From: CADEED01 sp036677145
Lineage (GTDB): Bacteria; Pseudomonadota; Gammaproteobacteria; Steroidobacterales; Steroidobacteraceae
Length of the DNA stretch: 64,000 bases
Reading direction: 5' to 3'
Assembly: GCA_036677145.1 (NCBI GenBank)
Contig: JAKFFF010000037.1
Coordinates: forward strand, 1 to 64,000
A model generated the notes under the pieces. That model did not search any database. It was not told where the DNA came from and was given only the letters and a program-made list of their open reading frames with translations. Below are positions 1 to 7,428 of this stretch, piece by piece. Positions within the stretch are counted from its first letter, which is position 1, and every line of letters begins with the position of its first letter. A program made the translations under genes and the position numbers.

Positions 1-153
1 GAGCGCCTGACCGCGCGCGAGAAGCACATCCTCGCCACCCCGTCGTTGCTCTCGCGCATCTGGATGGCGAGCGGCAAGCGGGTCTATCTATTCGTCACGC
101 GCCGCATCCTGCACTGGCGCGACCGCGAAGGCGCCGGGGATCGCGCCGCATAG
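1..153 (+). CDS. C-terminal fragment of an unidentified protein
   Basis: The frame is open from the first base and ends at a TAG at 151-153, giving 50 residues. The tail is basic and ends in a short Arg/Asp/Gly-rich stretch. Codon use matches the other genes in the window, so it is very likely the real end of a gene that begins outside. The part visible is too short to assign a family. About 110 bases separate it from the GntR operon on the same strand, and that gap carries the regulator's own promoter. Confidence 0.6.
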   Translation, partial: ERLTAREKHILATPSLLSRIWMASGKRVYLFVTRRILHWRDREGAGDRAA

Positions 154-226
154 ATCTCGCCCGGCGGCCGGGCCGCCGTCCCGGTGATTTGCCGCGCCTG
201 TGAGGTCCTTCACACTTCGCCGGCCT

Positions 227-250
227 AGTGTATTATAGTCTTGATACACT
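227..250 (+). promoter_or_regulatory. YtrA-type palindromic operator over the promoter
   Basis: Two perfect 7-base arms, AGTGTAT (227-233) and ATACACT (244-250), face each other across 10 bases. Such GTGTA-spacer-TACAC palindromes are the known site type for the YtrA branch of GntR regulators, and this one lies 15 bases before the start of such a regulator. A possible -10 (TATTAT, 231-236) lies inside the palindrome, with a weak -35 (CTTCAC, 208-213) 17 bases upstream. Binding would therefore block the polymerase, which suggests negative autoregulation of the three-gene operon. The operator role is inferred. Confidence 0.7.
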
Positions 251-264
251 GATTCACCCACACC

Positions 265-645
265 ATGTTCATACTCAACCCCAACTCCGGCATACCGATC
301 TATCGCCAGATCCTCGAACAGGTGCGGCGCCAGATCGCCAGTGGGCAGCTGAAGCCCGGCGATGAAATGCCCTCGGTACGCGAAATCGCCGTGTCGCACG
401 CCGTGAATCCGATGACGATTTCCAAGGCATACAGCCTGCTGCAGGCGGAAGGCCTGCTGGAGCACAACCGCGGCAAGCCCATGACCGTGGCCAGCCGCTC
501 GCGTGCTCAGTCCCCCGTATCCCGGCGGCTCGAACAGATCGAACCTCTGGTCTCGCAGGTGGCCTTGGCCGCCCGACAACTTCAATTGAGCCAGGCGGAG
601 GTCATCAGACTGCTCCGCGGCAAATGGGAGCAAGACGATGAATGA
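265..645 (+). CDS. GntR-family transcriptional regulator, YtrA subfamily
   Basis: This 126-residue protein is a short GntR repressor. The winged helix-turn-helix fills residues 1-75, with the family motif PGDEMPSVREIA (31-42) and a recognition helix around NPMTISKAYSLL (48-59). Only about 50 residues follow, too few for an FCD or UTRA effector domain, as is typical of YtrA regulators that dimerise through short C-terminal helices. It is the first gene of an operon: its end overlaps the ABC ATPase by 8 bases. Related regulators usually repress their own ABC exporter operon and respond to cell-envelope-active compounds. The start at 265 follows a leader of only about 20 bases with no clear Shine-Dalgarno sequence. 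Confidence 0.9.
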   Translation: MFILNPNSGIPIYRQILEQVRRQIASGQLKPGDEMPSVREIAVSHAVNPMTISKAYSLLQAEGLLEHNRGKPMTVASRSRAQSPVSRRLEQIEPLVSQVALAARQLQLSQAEVIRLLRGKWEQDDE

Positions 646-1516
646 ACCAGCCGTGCAGGCCTCGCGCCTGCGCAAGTCGTTCGGTCCCCGTGACGTGTTG
701 CACGACCTCAGCTTCGAGGTGCGGCCCGGAGAAGTGATCGGGGTGCTCGGGAAAAACGGCGCGGGAAAAACCACGCTGCTCGAGCTCATGCTCGGCTATT
801 CCACCCCCTCCTCCGGCGAGGTGCGAATTTTCGGCGCCGAAAGCCAGCGTATGCCGGGCGACGTCAAGCGACGCGTCGGCTTCGTTCCGCAACAGGATGA
901 ACTGCTCTACCAGCTCACCGTGGCCGAACAACTACGGGTCATCGCATCGTTCTACCCGAAATGGGACCACGAACTCATCAGCCGGCTGTGCGGCGCCTGG
1001 GGCGTGGACCCGCAGGCACGCATCAAGAGCATGTCCGTCGGCGAGCGGCAGAAACTTTCCATCATGCTGGCGTTCGGACATCGGCCTGACCTGCTGATCC
1101 TCGATGAGCCCGTGGCCAGTCTCGATCCGCTGGCGCGCCGCCAATTCCTTGAACAGCTCGTGGAATTGTCCGCCGAGGGGCAACGCGCGGTCGTGTTCTC
1201 CTCGCACATCGTCTCGGACATCGAGCGGCTGGCCTCGCGCATCTGGATACTCAAGGAGGGCCGGTTGTTCTGGGAAGGCGATCTCGAATCGCTCAAGGAA
1301 TCGGTGTCGCGGCTGCACATCCGCTTCGGCGGCGCCACCGTGCCCAATTTCGAAATCCCCGGCGTGATCAATCAGCGCGCGCAGGCGCAATCGGTCACCG
1401 CGGTGGTGCGCGACTGGACGCCCGCGATTCAGCAGTCCTTCGAGGAGCGCTACTCGGTCACGGTGGAACAGGAATCGCTGGGCCTCGAGGAAATCTTCCT
1501 GGAGCTGCACCGATGA
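638..1516 (+). CDS. ABC transporter ATP-binding protein (YtrB-like)
   Basis: This 292-residue protein is the nucleotide-binding subunit of an ABC exporter. Walker A is GKNGAGKTT (38-46), the Q-loop lies near PQQ (84-86), the signature is the variant SVGERQ (133-138), Walker B is LLILDEP (152-158) and the switch histidine is H190. The last 80 residues form an accessory tail beyond the core ATPase. It overlaps the GntR gene by 8 bases and the membrane gene downstream by 4 (ATGA), so the three are probably translationally coupled. The membrane protein is its likely partner. The substrate is not evident; export of, or defence against, an envelope-active compound is the usual role of YtrA-linked systems. 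Confidence 0.92.
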   Translation: MNEPAVQASRLRKSFGPRDVLHDLSFEVRPGEVIGVLGKNGAGKTTLLELMLGYSTPSSGEVRIFGAESQRMPGDVKRRVGFVPQQDELLYQLTVAEQLRVIASFYPKWDHELISRLCGAWGVDPQARIKSMSVGERQKLSIMLAFGHRPDLLILDEPVASLDPLARRQFLEQLVELSAEGQRAVVFSSHIVSDIERLASRIWILKEGRLFWEGDLESLKESVSRLHIRFGGATVPNFEIPGVINQRAQAQSVTAVVRDWTPAIQQSFEERYSVTVEQESLGLEEIFLELHR

Positions 1517-2850
1517 GAGCCGTCGGGCGCCTGCTGCTGACGTATTTCACCGGGACGACCGCCACCCGGTGGCTCACCATCACCGGCCTGCTGCTCATCC
1601 TCGCGTCGGTTTACGTTGTTCTCTATCTACCCCAGACGGAGCACATGCTGGCGCTCGCCTGGCCCGGCTTGATCGCGTTCTTCTTCGGCAGTTCGCTGAT
1701 GCCGCTGACCGTCGGACGGCTTTCCCAAAGTCACTCGTCCTGCGTCCTTCCCGGCGCCCGGATCAAACTACTGGCCAGCGTGATCCTGACCGTGATGCTG
1801 GTCGCCCTGCCGGCCGGACTGCTTGCGCCGCTGGCTTTCTTCGCCGGCACGTCCGGCAACATCGACGAGTTCCTGAAATGGACTCATCTGTTCGAATGGT
1901 CATTGGGAATAATGCTGATCGTCTATACCTCCGGCTGCATCGTCGCCATCTGGTTGTACGTGTTCATCTGGTTCGTCAGCAGCGAACGCAAGCTCGCCGG
2001 TTATGCCAAGGGAATCGCAGTGTTGGTCGTGCTGGCACTGATCTCCGCCGGCGAGAGTCGGGAAGAAGCCGAGCTGGTCGAATCCAATCTGAAGCAACTC
2101 GCGTTTGTCCTGGTGGTGTTCAGCGCGGGCTTTCTCAACTGGCCACGTCTCAAGCGTTGGTATGCCGGGCGGCAGCGCTCGCAGCCCCGTGCCGCGAGCA
2201 CTTCCGCGCGCGATTTCGCAGGCAGTGAAATCGACCTGCTGCTCGGCAATTCCCGTCCGTGGATTCTGATCGCCGTCTTGCTGCTGCCGCTGGTCCTCAC
2301 CATTCGAATGGGAGTTGGCTCTCCCGGAATGTGGCTGCTTTATCTGGCCATCGCGAGCGTCGTCGCCGGCGGCAATGCGGAAAAGGCTCCCGCACGCAGC
2401 CGCGCGTTGTGGTTGCGCAGCGAAGGGTCACGTGGAGCTCTGTTCGATGCCGTCGAACGATCCGCCTGGCGGCACAACGGCTTTGTATTGCTGGCCCTGG
2501 TGCTGTTCCTGCTGGGCATCGGAGCTTTCGCGGGAATGTCGCCAGCGCAGATGGTCGCGGGAGTTTCCCTGGTGGTTCTCGGCACGGTTCTCAGCACGTA
2601 CCTGGGTCTCATGCTGACGCGTGGCGTTCGCGTACCGGAATCCGTGCTCGGAATCATCGTGATGATGTCGCTCGCCGTTGTTGCCGTCATGACGGCCAAC
2701 GACGGTATCCGTTACTGGATCGTGGCCGCCGCACTTGCCGCGTTGGCGGCATTGGCAGGCATCCTGCGCTCGCTCGCGCGCAGCCGATGGGCGCGAATCG
2801 ACTGGTCGTCTTGCCGGCGCGACGCTCAGCCCAATATGCGCATTGGATGA
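1513..2850 (+). CDS. ABC exporter membrane subunit
   Basis: This 445-residue protein has about ten hydrophobic segments spread over its length, with a short polar loop near the middle (around residues 215-240) and another near 290-310. I recognise no specific domain. It overlaps the ATPase by 4 bases, so it is almost certainly the permease of the GntR-ATPase-permease operon. The inner membrane is the expected location. It ends 11 bases from the end of a convergent gene. Confidence 0.8.
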   Translation: MRAVGRLLLTYFTGTTATRWLTITGLLLILASVYVVLYLPQTEHMLALAWPGLIAFFFGSSLMPLTVGRLSQSHSSCVLPGARIKLLASVILTVMLVALPAGLLAPLAFFAGTSGNIDEFLKWTHLFEWSLGIMLIVYTSGCIVAIWLYVFIWFVSSERKLAGYAKGIAVLVVLALISAGESREEAELVESNLKQLAFVLVVFSAGFLNWPRLKRWYAGRQRSQPRAASTSARDFAGSEIDLLLGNSRPWILIAVLLLPLVLTIRMGVGSPGMWLLYLAIASVVAGGNAEKAPARSRALWLRSEGSRGALFDAVERSAWRHNGFVLLALVLFLLGIGAFAGMSPAQMVAGVSLVVLGTVLSTYLGLMLTRGVRVPESVLGIIVMMSLAVVAVMTANDGIRYWIVAAALAALAALAGILRSLARSRWARIDWSSCRRDAQPNMRIG

Positions 2851-2860
2851 CACGTCCGCT

Positions 2861-3283
2861 TCATTTCTTCGGCGGATACCGCCGCTGCAGCGAATCGATC
2901 GAGTTGCGCGCCAGCCGCTTCAGCACGGCACGATCGATGTCATCGAGCTTCTTGATGTACAGGCACCCTGCTCCGGCCTTGTGTTTGCCGAGCTTCTTCT
3001 TGAGTCCCTCGTCATCCGGATAGGGCGCCAGATAGATGACGAGTGTCCCCTTGCGAGGCGAAAAACCGAGCAGCGGCGCATCTCCCTCGCGGCCGCTGTC
3101 GTACACGTAGTGATAGGAGCCGAAGCCGACGATGCTCGGCCCCCACATCTTCGCGCTCTTGCCGGTGAGCTCCCGAAACAGCTTCGTCAACTCGCGGCAG
3201 TCCTCGAGCTGCTGCTTGCTCGCCGCCTTCGCGAGAAACGCGGCGGCAGTTACCTTGGTCGGCCGGGTCTTGGTTTCGCTCAT
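2861..3283 (-). CDS. DUF1801 domain-containing protein
   Basis: This 140-residue soluble protein matches the DUF1801 family along nearly its whole length. Typical features are an N-terminal helix region with QLEDCRELTKLFRELTG, the segment MWGPSIVGFGSYHY near residues 46-59, and a C-terminal half with LYIKKLDDIDRAVLKRL. The fold resembles that of YdhG-like proteins of unknown biochemical role. It lies 21 bases downstream of the GNAT gene on the same strand, so the two are probably co-transcribed. No function can be proposed from the sequence. Confidence 0.88.
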   Translation of the reverse strand: MSETKTRPTKVTAAAFLAKAASKQQLEDCRELTKLFRELTGKSAKMWGPSIVGFGSYHYVYDSGREGDAPLLGFSPRKGTLVIYLAPYPDDEGLKKKLGKHKAGAGCLYIKKLDDIDRAVLKRLARNSIDSLQRRYPPKK

Positions 3284-3304
3284 TCCGAACCCTCGTCCTC
3301 TGGA

Positions 3305-3775
3305 TCACACGTCCTGCACGTACTGAATGAAGCCGAGGTTCTTCGCCACCTTGTCGTACAGGGTACGGCCCGGCGTGTTCGTCGTGTGTGTCAGCCAATA
3401 CACGCGTTTGCTTCCGGCTTCCTTCGCGATCTCGTAAACGCCATTGATCAACGCGCGTCCGATGCCGTGGCCGCGATAATCGGCGGCGGTGAACAGATCC
3501 TGCAGGTAACACACCGGCTCGAGCCGTGAAGTGCTGCGGTGATAGATGTAATGGCAGGTGCCGACGACCTTGCCCTCGCGCTCGGCGACGATGCAGAACA
3601 CCGGTTCATGCGCGTCGAAGAAGCGCCGCCAGGTAGTTTGAGTAAGCTCTTCCGGCAGCGCGGTCGGACCGGTGCGCTCGTAGAAGGCGTTGTATTCGTC
3701 CCAGAGCGGGCGCCACGCTTCGTAGTCGTCGGGTTTCACTGGCCGGACAGTCACCGGCACGCTTCTTTTCGTCAT
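3305..3775 (-). CDS. GNAT-family N-acetyltransferase
   Basis: This 156-residue protein has the GNAT fold. Motif A, with the acetyl-CoA pyrophosphate-binding loop RGHGIGRA, is at 101-108 and is preceded by the beta-strand segment VCYLQDLFT. The C-terminal part (YWLTHTTNTPGRTLYDKVAKNLGF) is typical of the subgroup that acetylates small amines, although the substrate cannot be told. It precedes the DUF1801 gene on the same strand. Its ATG overlaps the stop codon of a short open tail upstream in the ATGA arrangement, suggesting that a longer gene once preceded it. Confidence 0.9.
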   Translation of the reverse strand: MTKRSVPVTVRPVKPDDYEAWRPLWDEYNAFYERTGPTALPEELTQTTWRRFFDAHEPVFCIVAEREGKVVGTCHYIYHRSTSRLEPVCYLQDLFTAADYRGHGIGRALINGVYEIAKEAGSKRVYWLTHTTNTPGRTLYDKVAKNLGFIQYVQDV

Positions 3776-3897
3776 TTCTTCTCTTCGGTCTTCAACGGGG
3801 TCGTAGCCGATGCGGTCGTGACGGGCACCAGCTCACCCACGCATTGTGGCAGCTCACGCAGCAATTCGGCTTCCGATGCGAAATAAGCCAGCGGAAT
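3772..3897 (-). pseudogene. Possible remnant: open tail coupled to the GNAT gene
   Basis: On the minus strand a frame of 41 codons is open between a TAG at 3898-3900 and a TGA at 3772-3774. The stop overlaps the GNAT start as ATGA, the junction used by most true gene pairs here. Its composition (LAYFASEAELLREL, then a Val/Thr/Ala-rich tail ending in TEEKK) looks like protein, and its codons are GC-rich. No ATG or GTG start with a ribosome site opens it. It may be the end of a gene that lost its front, or chance. The remaining bases up to 4013 show nothing I can name. Confidence 0.25.
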
Positions 3898-4013
3898 CTA
3901 TGCGCATTCCAGACGCCCCGGATGTCAACGGACCCCGGGATGTTATTGGTCACCCGCGGTTTGAAGCAATGATGCCTTGCTTACTCGCGGGTGCGTTCGT
4001 ACCCTTACGCGCC

Positions 4014-4280
4014 ATGGCAATCGTTCATCCTCACAACCTGCGCAAACCCGACGCGGGCATCCAGCGTCCCTACGGCGTCCGTATCACTCTCAAGCGGGGT
4101 GATCCCTTCCAGAAGCTGCTCGGCGCGGACTGGAACAAGACTCATTGGTTCGGCTCGGCCGCGGAACGCGATGCCGCCCTCACCGAGATGTCACGCAAAC
4201 ACGAGTACTCGCGCCCGGGCGACAAGCCGGCGTTGAGATTCGACAAGGTCGAAAAGCTCCACGAGAGCCGCGGGCTCTAA
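4014..4280 (+). CDS. Small hypothetical protein
   Basis: This 88-residue protein is basic and soluble, with the recognisable core VRITLKRGDPFQKLLG followed by a Trp-rich WNKTHWFGSAAERDAAL segment and a polar tail. The ATG at 4014 is chosen because upstream in-frame residues (from 3846) look non-coding. No clear ribosome site precedes it. The last 4 bases overlap the end of the convergent membrane gene. I do not recognise the family; the sequence reads like a conserved small gene rather than chance because its codon use follows that of its neighbours. Confidence 0.6.
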   Translation: MAIVHPHNLRKPDAGIQRPYGVRITLKRGDPFQKLLGADWNKTHWFGSAAERDAALTEMSRKHEYSRPGDKPALRFDKVEKLHESRGL

Positions 4281-5002
4281 CTTCGCGCGAACGCGGGCAA
4301 TCGTTCCCGCACCCACGGCCACACCGCCACGCGCCGCCGGGCCGTGTTGCTGACGATGTCGAAGGTGTACGCGGCGATGGCGCTCACCACGAGCATCTCG
4401 CCACCATCCTCGATCAGCGCGAACAAGGGCGCGATTCCCGGTGCGCGGAAATACGTGATGGTGTGCAGCGCGTCGAACATCACGGCGAAGACCGCGAGCA
4501 ACGCGAGCAGGCACAGGAAATCCTGGGAAATCCGGCGCGCGGTCGCGCCGCCACGGCGCACTGCCAGCGCCACCATGGAGGCCGCGCACAGGCCGAGCAC
4601 CGCGGCGATGGCGATCTCGCCTAAGTCATCCACGCGCAGACCGAAAACCTCCGGAAAGCCGAGCTGCAGGCCCACTTTCTGACCCAGCCGCTCGTGAATC
4701 GCAAACATGTCGTCGAGCAGCAGGAAGCCGAAGAACGCCGCCCAGCCGGCGAACGCCCAGCCCCGGGTACGAAGGAACAGGAACCCCAGGCACGCGACCA
4801 GGCCAGTCAGCTTGGCGTACTGGAACATCTCCGCCAGCCCGCCATCGACTTCGATGGACAACGAATACGCGGGCAGCCACGGCGACCAGACGTGCAGCAT
4901 ATGCACCACGATGAACAGCAGGTCGGCCAGCAGCAGCAGGCACAACAGCAGGGTCGTGGCTTTGCTGGGAGAAGACCGGGCGGGTCCGGGAATCTGCGGC
5001 AT
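4277..5002 (-). CDS. Hypothetical integral membrane protein
   Basis: With the ATG at 5002 the protein has 241 residues; an in-frame GTG at 5053 would add 17 polar residues. Six or seven hydrophobic segments are visible, the first starting about 12 residues in. A loop after the third segment carries DDMFAIHERLGQKVG, where acidic and His residues cluster and could bind a metal. I recognise no named family. It follows the patatin gene on the same strand after a 66-base gap, and its 3' end overlaps a convergent small gene by 4 bases. Confidence 0.7.
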   Translation of the reverse strand: MPQIPGPARSSPSKATTLLLCLLLLADLLFIVVHMLHVWSPWLPAYSLSIEVDGGLAEMFQYAKLTGLVACLGFLFLRTRGWAFAGWAAFFGFLLLDDMFAIHERLGQKVGLQLGFPEVFGLRVDDLGEIAIAAVLGLCAASMVALAVRRGGATARRISQDFLCLLALLAVFAVMFDALHTITYFRAPGIAPLFALIEDGGEMLVVSAIAAYTFDIVSNTARRRVAVWPWVRERLPAFARS

Positions 5003-5068
5003 GTGCGGCGAATTGGGCCCGAGCCGGCCCGAATGCGCTGTGCGCCCGTTCACATCAACCGTAACCCG

Positions 5069-7348
5069 TCAGAACGTGCGGCCGAGGAACAGGTAGTAGG
5101 CCGAACCGCCGTGATCGTCGAAGCCGGTCGCGAAATACACGGGACCTAACAAAGTATCGAGCCCGATGAAGATGCTGCCGTTGGTGCGCGCGCTGTCGAA
5201 GGATATGTCGCGCCGCGAAGCCCACACGTTGCCGAGCTCGAGAGATCCACCGATATAGACCGGCAGGTTGAGGATGCCCTGCCCCTGGCTGCTGATCTGG
5301 CGGTAATAAATGCCGCGCAGCAGCGCGAAGTTCGCGCCGACCAGCGTTTCGGGCGCGATTCCCGACATGTTGAGGAATCCGCCCAGCGAGAAATACGAAC
5401 GGACGATGTCGATGTCGTTGTCGAGACGCAGGCCCGACGAGGCCCACAGGATGCCGGTGTTGCGCCCCCAGGAACGCGCGTAGAGCTGGTCGTATACGAG
5501 CAGGTCGGCATTGCCGTCGGCGGTGATTCCCTTGCCCTCGCGCTCGGCCTGCCAGCCCAGCGCGAACGTGCCGCCGCGGCGCGGAAAATTCACGTCGTCG
5601 ACGGTGTCGTAGCGGAACTCGCCGAAGAACTTGCGCGAATCGAAGTCGCTCGACGCCAGGACCGGGGTGCCGACGCGCAGACTCGATTCGCCGAAACTGC
5701 GGCCCCAGCCCACGCGGATCTCGCCGTAGTTGCCGAGCTCGCGGCCGAGATCCAGGCCGTAGTCGGTGGTGCGCACGCGGTACTCCGCGATAGTGCGTTC
5801 GTTTTCGTCGATGATGGGCAGCGTGCGGATCAGGAATTCGCCGTGCGGCGCCACGAACCAGCGCGAGCGGTAACCCACGGGCAGATACACCTCGGTCGCG
5901 ACGCGCGGCGTCTCGCCGACCTGCAGGTCCCAGACCCATTCGCCGCCGTAACGGGTGATCTCCGCGAGCGTGCCGCGCGCCGCGGCGTTGAACGAGGAGT
6001 TTCCCTCGAAGTCGTTCTGCAGCTGCAGACCGAAGCGCAGATAGTTAGGACCCCAGGAATTGCGGCGCGTCGTGAGCGCCAGGCCGTACTTGTCCGCGGC
6101 CTCGTCCGCCGGTGGATCTGCGCGCACGAGTTTGTAGTCGAAGATCTCCAGGTTTCCCTGGCCGTAGAGTTCGTTCACGCGCTTGTCGAGACTTCTGGCG
6201 TTGACGACCTTGCCGACCTGGTCGCCGAACAATGCGTCGATTGCGCCCGCGTAGCGCTCCGAACCCGGTTCCACCCGCAGGAAATCCACGCGCGGCAGTG
6301 TCGTGCGCACCGCGCCGCGCGCCGCGACGAGCGCGCGGAATTCGTTTTCCGGGATCGACAACGCCTGCAATTGCGGCAATACCTCCTGCGCGGCCTGCAC
6401 GCCGATTTCGATCGCCCGCTGGTGTTCGTTGAACGCCAGCGAGGAGAAATCCCCGAGTGCCGGATCGATCACGATGTCGTCATCGGTGAGGGTCTTGCGC
6501 TGCGCCTTGGTGTTGTTCCGGATGAGGATCGCGAGCATCTGGTTCGAAACGGTCGCGACCGAATCCAGCTGCTGGCGATCGAGCAGCGGAAATCCGCAGT
6601 CGACGACGATCAGCATGTCGACATCCATCTCGCGGGCGACGTCGATGGGCAGATTCGAGGAGAGGCCGCCGTCCACCAGCAGGCGTCCGTCCGAGTCGAC
6701 CGGCGCGAACACACCCGGCGCGGAAACGCTGGCGCGCATCGCCGTAGTTAGATCGCCATTCGCGATCACGACCCGTTCGCCGGTGACGATGTCGGTGGCC
6801 ACGGCGCGGAACGGAATCGCCAGGTCGTCGAAATGCTGGATCTGCGCCACCGGCAGCGTCTGGTTGCGCAGGATCTGCGTGAGCTTCTGTCCCTGGACGA
6901 GGCCACGCGGCAGCCGGAACTTGCCGCCCTTGAGTCCCAGCGGAAACTTGACCAGGAAACTCTGGTCTTCGAGCTTGCGGCGGAAGTTGAGATCGGTGCG
7001 CGGCGGGCGGTCGCGGAATGCGTCCTGCCAGTCGACCGTATTCATCACGCGCTCGATTTCGTCGGCGGACAGGCCGGAGGCATACAGGCCCCCGACGACG
7101 GCGCCCATGCTGGTGCCGGCGATGGCATCCACTGGAATGTGATTTTTCTCGAGCACCTTGAGCACGCCGATGTGCGCGGCGCCGCGCGCGCCGCCGCCGG
7201 ACAGGACGAGTCCGATGCGCGGGCGCGCCGTGTGCGTGCCGGCCGGCACGGCAGCCGGCTCGTCGGCCCGTACCACGCCCGACAGGCCCAACAGCAACGC
7301 GACGATGAGTGCTCTTTTGCCCGGTTTATGATTCAGCTTGTGGCTCAT
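5069..7348 (-). CDS. Patatin-like phospholipase with Omp85-type barrel (PlpD-like, type Vd autotransporter)
   Basis: This 759-residue protein starts with a signal peptide (residues 1-28). The patatin domain follows, with oxyanion loop GGGARG (51-56), nucleophile S80 in GTSMG and the catalytic Asp in DGG (226-228), so the Ser-Asp dyad is intact. A POTRA-like linker region (about 330-410) leads into a surface-antigen/Omp85-type beta-barrel that ends in a C-terminal Phe, as outer-membrane proteins do. Order and length match the type Vd autotransporter PlpD of P. aeruginosa, a secreted phospholipase A1. It is divergent from a TonB receptor with 80 bases between them. Confidence 0.92.
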   Translation of the reverse strand: MSHKLNHKPGKRALIVALLLGLSGVVRADEPAAVPAGTHTARPRIGLVLSGGGARGAAHIGVLKVLEKNHIPVDAIAGTSMGAVVGGLYASGLSADEIERVMNTVDWQDAFRDRPPRTDLNFRRKLEDQSFLVKFPLGLKGGKFRLPRGLVQGQKLTQILRNQTLPVAQIQHFDDLAIPFRAVATDIVTGERVVIANGDLTTAMRASVSAPGVFAPVDSDGRLLVDGGLSSNLPIDVAREMDVDMLIVVDCGFPLLDRQQLDSVATVSNQMLAILIRNNTKAQRKTLTDDDIVIDPALGDFSSLAFNEHQRAIEIGVQAAQEVLPQLQALSIPENEFRALVAARGAVRTTLPRVDFLRVEPGSERYAGAIDALFGDQVGKVVNARSLDKRVNELYGQGNLEIFDYKLVRADPPADEAADKYGLALTTRRNSWGPNYLRFGLQLQNDFEGNSSFNAAARGTLAEITRYGGEWVWDLQVGETPRVATEVYLPVGYRSRWFVAPHGEFLIRTLPIIDENERTIAEYRVRTTDYGLDLGRELGNYGEIRVGWGRSFGESSLRVGTPVLASSDFDSRKFFGEFRYDTVDDVNFPRRGGTFALGWQAEREGKGITADGNADLLVYDQLYARSWGRNTGILWASSGLRLDNDIDIVRSYFSLGGFLNMSGIAPETLVGANFALLRGIYYRQISSQGQGILNLPVYIGGSLELGNVWASRRDISFDSARTNGSIFIGLDTLLGPVYFATGFDDHGGSAYYLFLGRTF

Positions 7349-7428
7349 CTATGGGGCGGCGTGACGCTCCCCTACGCCAGAGAATCCCTGAGCAAGGATA
7401 GACGTTCGCGGCGATAATCGGCCACCAC

